Shown piece after piece: positions 1 to 12,020 of a stretch of 64,000 nucleotides of DNA. This stretch comes from Epinephelus fuscoguttatus (lineage: Eukaryota > Chordata > Actinopteri > Perciformes > Serranidae), in contig NC_064769.1 in NCBI RefSeq assembly GCF_011397635.1, positions 21,159,207 to 21,223,206 of the forward strand. Reading direction: 5' to 3'. Position numbers and translations under genes: made by a program. Every line of letters starts with the position of its first letter. The first letter of the stretch is position 1. Below the pieces are notes generated by a model that worked only from the letters and a program-made list of their open reading frames with translations, did no database searches and was not told where the DNA came from.

Positions 1-260
1 AGATGAGTCACAAAACTGAGAAGAGTCAAGGAAGTAACTAATACTTAGAACCACTAAGACCTGAATCTGTTGTAATCGCAGGATAGAGCCTTTTTCTTTA
101 GTGACATTATAACTACCAAGGTGATTAATTCATCGTCAGTCCAGTCACATTCTGTCACATCGCAGCTATACGACGTCATCCTTTGCCAGTCATGTACGTA
201 AATAAGCCCAAAAAGTGTGTATTCAGAATCTTTTTTCCGTCTTTTCCTCTGCCTTCACAG

Positions 261-338
261 ATTCAGCAGATGGCGGACAACTTCGCAGTGGACATTGACA
301 AACAGCTTGCAGTCAAGACCAAGGAGCTTTTAGGCTGA
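261..338 (+). CDS. mrrf: Mitochondrial ribosome-recycling factor, last coding exon (partial gene)
   Basis: Last coding exon of the factor that splits mitochondrial ribosomes after translation termination. A pyrimidine tract and CAG end at 260; the frame from 261 encodes 25 residues and stops with TGA at 336-338. The peptide contains QMADNFAVDID and ends LAVKTKELLG, which I recognise as the C-terminal helix end of vertebrate MRRF (human also ends AVKTKELLG). The exon enters in phase 0. The rest of the gene lies left of the window. In human, MRRF is at 9q33, well away from CD274/JAK2, so its position here marks a synteny junction. Recognition rests on a short peptide recalled from the family, not on an alignment. 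Confidence 0.85.
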   Translation: MQQMADNFAVDIDKQLAVKTKELLG

Positions 339-1060
339 CGGAGATAATTCAAGTGATTATTTTTGATACTGTATTATTTGGTTCTGGCCGGACCTACAGA
401 TGGACACACATAACAGAAACAATATGTCATTTTCTTGTATTTATAATAGATAGTGACTCAATCCTCTTGGAGAGGTAGGTTTTGAATCCCGTTCTCACAG
501 TCTGAAAGCTTCACACGGGCGAACGAGTCTCGGTCCCATTGCACATGTTTTGGCAGAAGCTGGGCTTTGGTTCCTGCCCACATCACTGGCAAAAATCTGC
601 TCCTCGCTGCTGGGTGATATCTGTGTTTAACCGTCAGCGCATAAACAGAAATTGGCACGGAAACAACAACAACAACAGCAACAGACTGCCAGTCACCTCC
701 CTCCTCCCTTGTTACTCTTCCTGTCTTCAAACAAACACCGAGCGAGGGACCAATGGACTTTTAATGGGATTTGCGGGCCTCCTCCTAATCAAACCCCTCG
801 CCACAAGGGCTGTCTGTTTATATAAAACAAGCGCACCCGTCTGAATGTAAACTGGCTGCGGGTTTTGTCTTGGTGGCAACAGTGGGAGAGAAAGGGAGAG
901 GGTTTGTTCCAGAGAGGCAGGATATGATTAGCATGTTGCCAAACATTTGTTTTACATTGATTCAGAGTCAAAGTTAAAAAAAAAATACACTTGAGTACAA
1001 AAAGCTTTTAATTTCTGCCCATGTTTAGGATTGATAATCTGGCTACTCTCGACAATAAAG
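339..1060 (+). other. mrrf 3' UTR and downstream sequence
   Basis: No coding exon is visible. The first AATAAA on the + strand that I noted after the mrrf stop is at 1054-1059, so the 3' UTR may extend about 720 bp; this is unproven. From about 640 the sequence is balanced in composition and free of simple repeats, unlike most of the window. Confidence 0.35.
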
Positions 1061-2060
1061 TCGGGAAAGTAACATTATTGATGGACTCCATTAAAGTGCT
1101 TTGTAGCGTGTGCGTCATCTTTCTTTCTTTTGTTTTCTTTTCTTTTTCTCCGCTGTAGTTTGAAGTTGCCCCCTCCTCCATTAGTCAGAGTGATAATGGA
1201 CTTTTCCTGTGTACAGACCTCCAGGCCCCGGCTGCTGGCACCACAATAGTCCATTAGGAAAAGAGACTTTTAATGTTGTGCACTTGGCCCCTTTTGTCTT
1301 TAAATAACAGCACTTTTAAAGCCACCAACAGGACAGGACAGTGTGAGTAGGTGTTCAAGGTGGATCAATTACAAGAAATGCATGAATTGGAAACCTACCC
1401 AGCGACACACACATGCCTCTCCCCTTCATCTATCCGCTGTTTACACCAGCTGGAGGCTCTCTGTACTATTATGTGGTCGTTGTCTTCATCTTTATCATGG
1501 TTTGTTTTGCTTCCTCTGCTACTGGTCGCAGGGCAGCTCACATGGCACACAGGTTTAATTTTAAAAGTTTGCCCACACACTTGCTCCTATAACCACCCAG
1601 TCATTTGATGATTACAGCGCTGCAACATCGCAAGCTAGTAATTAAATCTTGATCAAAATGTGGGGAGAAAATAAACAGCGGAACAGTGACCATGCAGATT
1701 CCACGATGGTGGTTATTTTGTCATCTTTGGTGTTAGCTGGTAGCAGCGCTAAGTTGCACGCTACAGATTGTGGCTTTATTACATTTGCCTTGGCCCTCTG
1801 TCCCCCCGAATGGCTTCACTTTAATGGCCTAAACAGACCAGAGTCGTTGGATAAACAAGAGTTTAGCAGAGGAGTGGCTGGGTCCGGACAGAGGAGGGGT
1901 GGGGTGGAAATGGCAGGTTTTTGTGGTGATTCTGGGTCCATATGTCAGCAATTTGAGGGCATTGTGTACCTTGGCCTAAAACAGAGGCTTCATGATCGAT
2001 GGAGGGGTGAAAATCTCCCAAGTCCCTGGCGCAGAACACAGGCAAGCACGAGGAAATTGC
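640..2060. other. Candidate conserved non-coding blocks (about 640-1340 and 1640-2060)
   Basis: Two long, unique-looking stretches without recognisable transposon sequence or splice-bounded coding potential. The first holds a near-inverted pair around AATGGACTTTTCC (1195-1208) and GTCCATTAGGAAAAG (1249-1263), and a similar ATGGACTTTTAATGG at 752-766. Open frames across the region (for example 1649-2152, 167 aa) have low-complexity composition and no family resemblance. Calling the blocks conserved regulatory DNA is inference from appearance only. Confidence 0.25.
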
Positions 2061-2394
2061 TTTCAGCTGATAGCTTCATTTCGGTTGACATTTATCAAGT
2101 GAATTACCCCTGTTCCTTTCAAATGTTTACTACTACTAGCACCGCCTTTTGACGTATGAGTGTGTGCGTGTGTGTATGTGTGTGTGTGTGACTGCATTTG
2201 TGTGCGAGTGAGAGAGCAATAGAGGTTTGTCTTTGTGGAAGTTCTGGTGTGTCCTTTGGCGATTCCTCACAAAAATATACAAGTCTAAATTAGTTCAGTA
2301 AACGTTCGATTTGATAGTCTGGCCTTTTATTTGTAGCGGGTGCGATAACCAGTTACACATTTTGCACTTGCAGCTGTAACTCACAACAAGCTCT

Positions 2395-3180
2395 TCATAA
2401 AGCTGTAGTTTTCAGAGATGTGGACTTGTTTCACATGACTTGGACTTCGGTCAGCTTCAAGTCACAAATTTCATTGGACTCGACAAAATCCAAAAAGACC
2501 TGCAACTCGATTTGGACTTAAACACCAATGACTTGTGAATTTACTTTGAGCCTTTTGACTTGAAAACACTTGATACCTTCTCCTCTGCCCAACGTTTAAA
2601 AAGTATGTTACTTAAAAAGTGTGCCACATCAACTAACTATTCCCACAAAGTCGACACTTAATTCACCAGTTGGTTTGAGCCAATCCAACAACATCCAGTG
2701 AAGTTGCAGGAGAGAAAAACTAATGTTTTGTTACTGAGCACTCGTTAAAAAAAATGCTATTAAAGATAAGTCCTTTTATGTACAAAAACTATGTGGTGGT
2801 CAACAACAATAATTCTAATAATAATAACAGTACATTGGATTTATATAGTGCTTTTCAGGATACTCAAAGACACTTTACAGAGAACAAGTAACAAATTGCA
2901 GTATGCAAATGTGTGGGGCGAAAATTACAGATGGAGATAACTTCCAACAAACTTCTTTTAAGAAATAAATTCAATTTTTAGAAAGCATTTATGATTTTAA
3001 TTAATTTGATATATCATTACTCTGTTGTTAAAATGGCATATTTGGTGAAGTATATATTATGACTTTTTAAGAACTCGAATCTCAAAGTTTAGGATTTGGA
3101 ACTTGACTCTGGACTTCTCTGTCTTCACTTGGGAATCAAGTGCAAAGACTTGAGACTTATTTTGGGACTTGCAAAACAAT
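2395..3180. repeat. Degenerate MITE-like repeat rich in GACTTGG/GACTTG words
   Basis: The stretch is dominated by variants of GACTTGGACTT on one side (2410-2580) and AACTTGACTCTGGACTT on the other (3090-3170), a style common in non-autonomous fish DNA elements. Inside it (about 2820-2890) is a fragment reading ATTTATATAGTGCTTTTC, which resembles LINE 3' ends elsewhere in this window. No coding region. Confidence 0.4.
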
Positions 3181-4229
3181 GAATTGGTTCAAATTGTGGT
3201 ATTTTTACTAAAAAGCATTAGTGCCTGATTCTTGCATGACAGAAATACAAACATGCTATTGCTTAACTGAACTTCAGGACATCAAGGAACATTACCAACA
3301 AATTAAAATCCATTTATCTCAAGAATTAAAGCAATACTACATAACTTTTGCTAATTTGCAGTGTAGATGACACTGGGATAATGTAAATGTTCAAATGTAA
3401 TGTAGCAGTAGCACATGAGAAGAGTCATACAGAAACATCTAAAGTTTGCTAACATCAGCCAACACACTGGTCACACCAGACCAGTGTACTAAACTCCTAA
3501 GTGTAAGCTCTTATGAAATCAAGTTTTCATTTGTAAGAGGAAGACTTTATCATTCCTTCTTCTAAAAGTTGCATAGTCTCACTTTAAATCATCAAAATGG
3601 ATCATTTTTAAAGCATGAGTGTTACTTACTGAATCCAATTTTATCCCTTTAGTCTTTTCAGAAAGCACAAATATCATCGTCAGCCACTGAGGAGTACAAT
3701 TTAAAGTCATATTGGAAAAAGAATGAAAATCCCTTGAGTGTCGCCCTCTATCTCAATCTCTCCATCTTCTCTTACTTCATTCTGCCCCTTTTCATGCAGA
3801 TTTCTGTGTTGCATTATTCATATCTTTTGAGAGATACCATGGTCTCATACTAGTTTCCTCAAAGACCTGCATTATACTGTATAGTCACTGTGTGTGTGTG
3901 AAAAAGGGAGAATGTATATACATGATTCCCCTCTGCTTTCTCTCATCCCTTTGTGCATCTGTGATTACACTGAGCATCAAGCCACGGTGCTCCTGCAGCA
4001 GCTGAACCGCTGAGGAGGCTGTGGAGCCCGGACGGTGACAGAGCCGACCACTTCAGCATAGACAGAATTGGTCAGATCCCCTCACCACACACACACACAC
4101 ACACACCTCTTATTCCCTCCTTCTCTCTCTCTCTCCTCTCTGTCTCTTCTCATCACCTCTGGAGTGTGGAGAGCGTCAGAGTGTGTGAAGCCACCCTGAA
4201 GATCTCATCAAGGATCCAATCAGCATCTG
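3181..4229. other. Gene-free stretch
   Basis: No gene recognised. Contains a short (AC)n run at about 4087-4107 followed by a pyrimidine-rich tract to about 4145. Confidence 0.5.
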
Positions 4230-5070
4230 AATATGAAATGCACTCTCTTGCGATGTGATGATGGGGGGGAAGACATTGAGAGAGCCTGTCTGGAGCGAGA
4301 AAAATCTCTGCATATGCAAATTGAAGAAATTTTTTTAAATGGATTTGATGTTCATGAGAGTATCTCTGACCCTTTCGGGGATGTAGTAACAGGCTCGCAG
4401 GAGAAGAATATGTGCAGATTAGCCTATTAATATTTATAGATGTAATTGGTTGAGCCGTGTGGCATGAGGTCTTGTTGTGCCTGGTGTAATGCAGACCACG
4501 TTTAGAGGCTAATCCAGGTGGGTGCTCTTACTGCCTCTAACAGGGAAATGGCCGGCCATTTTAGGAGGAAGCTGGATATCCTAATAATCAGGTAAACTAA
4601 TACCGGGCGGTGAGAGTGTTTCCTTCCGGAGCTCTTGGCACGTCAGTCATTCACAGAATTGCTCCTGTCTGGTCTGCTAGCCATTTTAACTCAATGGAAC
4701 GTGTGCTCTTTCCCCCCCACGTGCATTTAGAGAGGACCACACGGGCCCCTTTTGGATAGCCTCTGTACCCACGAGGAGGCTCCCCAACCATCGTAGGGAG
4801 CAACCAGACGCTCCTGCACACACACACCTCCTGCTTCTCAAATCTGAACAAAGCGTTCCTCAGTCTAAAGTGGTTAAACTGTCATTTCAAATCGTCTGGA
4901 CATCGTGATTACCGGCATGGGAGGAATTATATATTTAGCTTTATGTCCATCGCCATTTCCTCCCCCCGCCCTGATCTGAAGTGACTAGCCAGTAGTGCCC
5001 TCGATATTACTATCTCTGAGGAGTTTAAACCTTCCCCCAGGAGACAAGTGTAATCAAGGGCTGCCAGCAG
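4230..5070. other. Candidate conserved non-coding block
   Basis: A stretch of mixed composition without transposon hallmarks, containing AT-rich words such as ATTAGCCTATTAATATT near 4417 and the palindromic GGCCGGCC at 4549-4556. It ends in a purine-rich (GGGA)n tract at about 5070-5110. No open frame looks like a protein. Regulatory function is a guess from appearance. Confidence 0.25.
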
Positions 5071-5110
5071 GAGAGAGGGAGAAAGAGAAGGAGGGAAGGA
5101 GGGAGGGAGG

Positions 5111-6595
5111 ATGAGAGGTGTGGGGTGGGTGGTGTTGGAGGCCTGTAGTGATGGGATGGTGAAGGGAATGACAATGGACCCAATTTACAAATCTCTACAT
5201 CTCAGTTCTTAGAAAAATACTGAAGTACTCAGCCAAGTCTGATTTAAAAAAAAAAACTGTCTGGCATGACCTACTGGTAATTTTTTTTACATAGAATTGT
5301 GTCTGTATATCTGGATAATATTTCCAGAAAATAATATCCGCTCATTTTGTTGTTAAAAAATCTTTTTCGCATGTGCAAATTCTAAACTGTAACAGACACT
5401 TGTCTTTAACCAAACAATAGTAGGGAGACATTTTGGATGATTGTTACAACAGGTGAAAGGCAAAGTTGGTTAGAAGGCAAGAAATAAAACAATATTCAGC
5501 CCTTGCAAAAATCACTTTATCCTGTAATTGTCATCTTTTAAAGAGTTTCCAAAAGTGATGTTTTCTCACGGTAACATTTTTTTTTTAAGAAAGTGCTATT
5601 GCAGGAGGATTATTTCAACTCATTTCCAATAAAAATCTGAGTTAGTTTATTAAGACAGAATTAAGCAGACGGCTGCACTAGAATAAAGAAAAATGAGACT
5701 TTGCTCTAAGAGTGTGGGCTTTGTTTTGATATTTAGGGGCGACATATATGAAATAGAGGGTTTGGGAGTCCACTGCCAGAAAATCTGGGCATCACACACG
5801 TAATTTCCTGCATTCTGGGGATTTTTTTATGCATCAATTTGTGCCTTTTCTGCAACAATTTAAAGTGTACATGTCTTTAATTTATTCAGAGTAAAAGTCT
5901 ACTGTTAGGTTAATGTTTTTACTGGGTGGGACAAATGCACATGTTCTGAATATTGAGGGGGACGTGCCATTTGCACACCCGTCCCCCACCCCACCAGCGA
6001 AATATACGCCTATGCTTGATTCTTGAAAATTTTGTTTTAAGAAAATAAGACTTTCAGGGCTCAATGATTAACAAAATTTTTGAGATGTTTTCCATGCATA
6101 ACTGCTACAGTAAAATTCAGCTGCCGTGAGCTGTAGTTCAGCAAGACAAATCATACACTGAACAAATAAGGAGGGCTGGAAGTTGTTAATGCATGCATGT
6201 ATAAGTACAAAGACGTGCTGTTCTATTGGATTTGTTCAGTGTTAATATTTTTGCTAAATTCTTCCCATAATACACTTCTTAAAAAACATTGTCCCTCAGT
6301 AAATCCACAGCCCCCCTCCAGGATCTCATCCATCCTGAGGAGACTCATTCATCCTCAATAACGTCACCGCTTGCTCATAAATAAAAGTGACCGTTAGGAA
6401 AGCAGATGAACGCAGCCAACGGACTGGACAGGAAGCCAGTTAATCTGCAATCCAATCCGGCCCGAGCATAGTGAAACCCGGCTCAGCTTGGCTGACCGAA
6501 GCCTGGGAGGAAGGAAGTGAAGGACTCAGGAAACAGTGTTCAGAGCTTTCACCAGTCATATCCATCACAGTGCACGGTGATGGAAGCATGTGTGT

Positions 6596-6639
<44 letters not shown>

Positions 6640-7290
6640 GTTTCACCAGTCATATCCATCACAGGGCTCTGTCTCCAGGCCTGGGCAAGAGAGCTGGGGA
6701 GTCATTAGAGGGGCTGGGCTGCAGGCTGCAGCGCTGCACTTTAACTAAACATCTTTTCCATAAAATAAATGCTTCCAGGTTAGTGTGGGTCCCGTAGAAC
6801 CCAGGTCGCCTCGCTTTTGCTGCCACTCATCTGATCCCAATTACCAGACAGACTGGGTCAGAGCCAGCGGGGACTATGTGGATACAGACTGGAGTCTTGT
6901 GTTAGACTCCAGTGACAACCCAAGTGTGGCATCCTTTTGGCTTAAATCAACACATTGCTGCCCCACAACACTGCCTCCCCCCACACACCAGTACATCTGC
7001 ATTTAAAAGAATCTGTACTTTAACACATCTATAACCGCATGTTTTTTGTATGAGTGAGTGTTGGTGGGTTTTAGTTTTGTTTTCATGGTGAGCAAACCTG
7101 TGACTTACAGTATCTGTAACGGAAATGTAACCACAAAGGCACCTTGAAATCTAACAACACTGACTCATTTCAAGGCTTTTGCACATACAGTAAACAGTAA
7201 GTGCATTCATTAATTTATAGATCAAGAAACAGGAAAGACAGGTTTATGTATTTGCATGTCACTTTTCAGCAACAAGACATTTCAAAGTGC
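5111..7290. other. Gene-free stretch with a (GT)n run between direct repeats
   Basis: Nothing coding recognised. A (TG)n run at about 6597-6635 is flanked by two near-identical copies of TTTCACCAGTCATATCCATC (from 6548 and 6641). The open frames reported through the run are translations of the simple repeat. Confidence 0.5.
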
Positions 7291-7299
7291 TTTACGTAT

Positions 7300-7590
7300 A
7301 CACTGTACAAAAATTTAAATGCAACACTTTTGTTTTTGCTCCTGTTTTTCACAGATTTAAGGTGAAAATTTAAGACTTTTTTATGCACTTAATAGATATA
7401 TTTCTCTCATATTATGGTTGCAAATTTGTTAATATCTCTGTTAGTAAGCACATCTCCTTTTCCATAAGATAATCCATGCACCTGACAGGTGTGGCACATC
7501 AAGAGGCTGAATAAACAGCATTGTTACTACACAGGTGTGCCTTGGGTTGGTCACAGTAAAAGGCTACTCCAAAATGAGCAACCTGTGAAA
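7300..7590 (+). mobile_element. One end of a Tc1-like DNA transposon
   Basis: Begins near CACTGTACAAAAATTTAAATG and continues with CAACACTTTTGTTTTTGCTC and, later, CACCTGACAGGTGTGGCACA. I recognise this as the long terminal inverted repeat and adjacent region of a common fish Tc1/mariner element. The transposase frame and the second terminus are absent: a solo, decayed end. Confidence 0.6.
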
Positions 7591-7714
7591 AATGGTAGCA
7601 ATCTGTATTGGTTTGTCATGTCGTATTAAGTAGGGATGAGCGAGTACGCCATTACCTGTCTCTGTTCAGCTAACTAAATTATCTGTATCCCTACTGGAAT
7701 GGGCAGAGTTTTAA

Positions 7715-8460
7715 CCATAATAATACTTATAACTTTATTTGTAGAGCACTTTCCAATGTGCAGAAAATACAAAATAAAAGTGATACTAATAAAACATAAG
7801 CATACACATACACTTACACCAACATATACACTTAAACACATATATACCTGCAAATACACACACTCCCATACACACAATAAGTCACGATCAACTATCACGA
7901 AAGTTCAAACATCAGTTCTCAGACGAGATTTAAAGACGTGAACAGAGTCAGCCGATCTGATGCTCAGTGTGAGGCTGTTCCAAAGCCGAGGAGCAAGAAC
8001 TGAAAAGGCTCGATCACCCTTTGTCTTTAACCTGGACTCAGACTAGCAGACCTGAGGGGCCTGTTTGGGTGGTACGGTGTGGGAAGCTCAGATCATTGAG
8101 AGCCTTGTATGTGATTAAAAGAACTTGAAAATGGATTCTGAAAGAGACTGGAAGCCAAGATAGGTGTGATGTGTGAGGATGGTTTCGTTTTGGTCAAAGG
8201 TCTAGCTGCTGAATTTTGAATGATTTGGAGCTGGTGTATAGCTTGATTGCTCTGGCAGGTGAACAAGGCATTACAGTAATCAAGGCAGGAGGATACAAGC
8301 GCATGTACAACTTACCCTGCGTTCTTGAAGGACAGAATTGACCCACATTTGGAGATATTCCTCAGCTGGTAAAAACAAGACTGGATAATGTTGTTTACAT
8401 GTTGCTCCAGGGTCAAACTACTGTCCAGAATAACACCCAGATTTTTTTACACCTGATTTT
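7715..8460 (-). mobile_element. Diverged 3' end of an L2/CR1-type LINE, no open frame
   Basis: The left side (7725-7790) has the TTTATTTGTAGAGCACTTTC type of 3' end. Internal phrases such as GGCTGTTCCAAAGCCGAGG and AAGGCTCGATCACCCTTTG match, with many changes, the intact fragment at 11.6-12.0 kb, so it is probably an older copy of a related family lying in the same orientation. The frame is destroyed. Confidence 0.5.
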
Positions 8461-10600
8461 AGGTAGGTAGGACCTAACTAGCAGTTGATATTTTAAACCT
8501 GGAACCAATTTGGGTTGTTCAGCAGTTGTTATGTTTATTATTTATTAGAAAACTATTCACAGAACAATCTCAGGATTGAGGCTCAGATCATTTCAACCTA
8601 CATCAACCTACAGTAATATTAAGTCTTAGGACATGTCATATTGTCTTCGTCTTGTTTTACCTTTTCATGTCATAACAGTTATCAGCTGCTCAAATGGAAA
8701 ACTAGCATGTCTCGTGCACTTTTATGTCAAGGCTTATTATTTCATAATATAAAATGTCAGGTTGTATGAAATCTTCTTATTTCTTTTCCTTTCATGTCAG
8801 TTTATACACCTCCACTTTTACTTCTGTTGACTGTCCACAAACTATCTTATAAAATTTTTAAAAAGCATAATTACTCTGGTAAACGCTCAGTTACTGGATC
8901 ACATAATCATAGTTGTAACAAATTGCCTATTTATTTTGTTTGATAAAGGTGCTGACAGACTGAATGCACAATTATCACATGTTGCATCAGTCTATCAGCT
9001 CACACTATTTCACAAAAACCTGTTTGATTTTTATGGCTGCTTAAAAGCAGAAGTTAGACTAGAATCTAACAATGATTTAGTAGTGTACTAACATTCTCTA
9101 TAGTGAAAATTTTGAAACACAGAATGTGTGTAAGCCGGCACCTTTACTGTTTTAAAATGTGAGATTCCCCCTCCATCCAGCACATTCATTCCATTCACTC
9201 CAGTTGTGTTACATGTATGAGAGTAACCGGATCGTGGAAGAGAGGAAGAGTCGATCACGGTGATATATATGTGCTTGTGCATGCGTGTGTTTTTGTGTGG
9301 ACACAGCGTGCTTTTACATCCATACATTATTGAATAATTGTTTCCTGATGCTCTCCTCTTCCCCAGAATATTAATTACCAAATGATGAAACCTCCTCTTT
9401 GGTCTGGGGGGTTGAGGTTAAAGGAGGAAATGGGGGCCGTGCATGTAGAAGACCGTCCTTTTTGATGGGGTTAACTCTCATTTTGTGTGTGTGTGTGTGA
9501 GTGTGTGAGTGTGTGAGGAGGGGATCATAGGGATGTGGTAGAGCTTCAGCTATATTGTAGGGTTGAGTTTTAAGGGAGATACATTTTTCTCAGATTGAAT
9601 GGAAGATGAGAATATCTCAGACAACTGGACGAAGCTGTTGTATTTATGGCACAGAACTGATTATTGATTAATTTTTTTCTCTTTCCTGAAGAAAACTGTC
9701 TTTAAGCAGAAGATAAAAAAGCAAAACTGTAAAGCTGTGCTGCTGCTACAGTATTTTGGCCAAGACTCTCCTGTAAAAGACCTAGATGTGTGAGTATTCA
9801 GACAAGCAAACAAACATGCACACATATATCAACCTAGCTTGACTTATATTTCTTAATTTTGGAAATAAGACATAATAAGAAGCAACAAAATACACATTAG
9901 TGACTATAATAATAAGATAAAGCATAGACGGTGAAATGGAAGAACAGTTGTAAAAGAGAGACAAGGTATCCTCATAAGAACCTTCCTTGTTATCAAATAA
10001 ATATTGCCAGCAAAAAATGAACTTTTTTGTTTGTTTTCCCTCCAAATTATTTTCCCTGTGACCCTTTAACTCCACATATGTACACATAATTGCACAGATT
10101 CATAATCAGTTGGCATGAGAAAGCCTGCACAGCGCTTACACTGAGGCTGCATGTGAAGGAGGATGGCACCATCTAGTGAAATCATGATGTAGGCAAGGAG
10201 GGAAACTACACCATTTACTATTGTAATGGCTGAAATAAAGTGCTTAGAGATATTACGTATTAATGACAAAAAACAACTATAAACTACTCATTAATACTTA
10301 ATTAATACTCTGTGATTTACACCTGTTAAATGTAATGTCATTGTGTATCTTAGCTGGTCTTTGTAATCATGTGTAGTTACCCTTTTTGTGTTTTTATGGT
10401 TCATTTCTAGTATACATCAACATACCTTTTGCCTTTTCTTTGTAGTAATCTTAGTTGTGTTTTATACTGCTTGTTTTAGAGCTGTTTATTTTTATTCTTT
10501 ATCTTTGCTCTGTGTTGTCTGTCTGTAACTGCCTGTCTGCCTGTCTTGGCCAGGACACTGTTGAAAAGGAGATTTTTAGTCTCAAGAGGTTTTTCTGGTT
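8461..10600. other. Gene-free stretch
   Basis: AT-rich sequence with a short (GT)n run at about 9483-9515. I see no exon, RNA gene or named repeat. Confidence 0.5.
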
Positions 10601-10619
10601 AAATAAAGGTTACATGAAT

Positions 10620-11370
10620 AGATAAAAATGCAGTTTTATAATGTACCTGACATTTATCAATTGAAAGTGAGGCTGTTTAAACAGCCTTAGAGGAATACTT
10701 TTTCTTGCATGCCTCAGAAGAAAACTGCAAACATATTGATTTACTGATTGATCGGAGATCACATTTAACAAAAGCAAAACTAAATCAAAACTGCAAATTC
10801 CCATACAGCTTGTGCAATATAATCCAAGTTTCATTTTTCGAGTTTTATGCTCAGGACTTCCCAAACACATGCATTTAAAAAAAATAGATAAAAAAAAACC
10901 TTGGCTTTGAAGTAAGTTTCAGTTTCAGTTCACTTTCAAATTGTAACTTTTATTTTAGAGAAAACGTATGTGTTCAGGATTAACCAAGCATTCAACTGGA
11001 TAAATATGACTTGGATTATTCTGCACAGGTTATGTTAGTGGTGGCAAGAGGGTTCCAGGTCAGTGTCAGTGTGGGTTGTCTCCAGGTAGGCTACTCCGGC
11101 TTCCTCCTACAGTCCAAAGACATGCAGGTTAACTGGTGACTCTAAATTGTCCGTAGGTGTGACTGTGAGTGTGAATGGTTGTCTGTCTCCATGTGTCAGC
11201 CCTGTGATAGTCTGGTGACCTGTCCAGGGTGTACCCTGCCTCTTGCCCAGTTTGGATAGACTCCAGCCCCCACGACCCCCAACAGGATTGTGGTTGAGTG
11301 AGAGTTTGTAAACAGATGTTTTGATGCAGTTTTTCCTTGAATCAAAGCGTCCCCAATCAATGAGTAAATC
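10620..11370. mobile_element. Foldback MITE-like element, related to the one at 36.2-37.6 kb
   Basis: Left arm: TTTACTGATTGATCGG (about 10740-10755) through TATGCTCAGGACTTCCCAAA (10847-10866). Right arm: ATGTGTTCAGGATTAACCAA (10968-10987) through GTTTGTAAACAGATGTTTTG (11306-11325). The arms are imperfect inverted repeats. A SINE-like repeat at about 11045-11287 interrupts the right arm. The same arm sequences occur at 36,236-36,310 and 37,330-37,630. Confidence 0.5.
11045..11287 (+). repeat. SINE-like dispersed repeat
   Basis: Contains CTACAGTCCAAAGACATGCA, a CTAAATTGTCCGTAGG phrase, and ends CTCCAGCCCCCACGACCCCC. A second, longer copy lies in the opposite orientation at about 55,520-55,801. 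I recognise the phrases as a very common teleost interspersed repeat. It sits inside the foldback element above. Confidence 0.6.
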
Positions 11371-11432
11371 AGTATGTTGGCTTTTTTTTTGTGGAGGCGT
11401 GCGAGAACAGCAAAGTTTTCCTCACAAATTCA

Positions 11433-12020
11433 AAGTAAGTAAGTAAGTAAGTAAGTAAATTTTATTTATATAGCACTTCTCACAGAGAGGACTCACAAAG
11501 TGCTTCACAAGATAAAATACAAAAAATACAATAACAGAAACAATGCAAAATACACAAATACAAATAAAAAGTAAAGTGCAGCGAAATGCAGAGATGATAC
11601 AATGGACAATTAATGGAACGCAAGCCTAAACAGATGTGTTTTTAACTGCTTTTTAAAAATGTCCACGGAAGAGGCCGCTCTCAGCTCATGAGGTAGTGCG
11701 TTCCACCATTTCGATGCAACAGCCTTAAAGGCTCTATCACCTTTCGTCTTTAATCTTGTGTGAGGAACAGTAAGTAGGTGGCCTTCAGCGGACCGCAGTG
11801 ACCTGACAGGACAGTGAAAGAACACCAGATCCGTCAAGTATGCAGGTGCTTGACCATGGAGGGCTCTGTAAGTGATGGTTAGAATCTTGTGCTGGATCCT
11901 GAAATTAACAGGGAGCCAGTGCAGGGGTGCCAGGACTGGAGGGATGTGAGTGAACTTATGAGATCTGGACAGAAGCCTGGTGGCAGCGTTCTGGACTAGT
12001 TGTAAGTAACATGGCATGAC
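11433..12020 (-). mobile_element. 5'-truncated L2/CR1-type LINE with end of reverse transcriptase ORF
   Basis: The minus-strand frame 11,610-12,017 (135 aa) carries the hallmark C-terminal region of fish non-LTR reverse transcriptase ORFs: LQLVQNAATRLL, PVLAPLHWLPV, KTKGDRAFKAVASKWWNALP and LKTHLFRLAF. Downstream on the minus strand comes a short 3' UTR and a terminal (TTAC)n tail (about 11,433-11,457), typical of this LINE type. Everything 5' of the last ~400 bp of ORF is missing. The frame is still open, suggesting a fairly young insertion. Confidence 0.8.

Noticed and set aside
1649-2152. 167-aa open frame
   Set aside because: No recognisable motif, no splice logic, low-complexity end; lies in a possibly conserved non-coding block.
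6440-6797. Frames with Thr-His or Val-Cys runs
   Set aside because: Translations of a (GT)n microsatellite.
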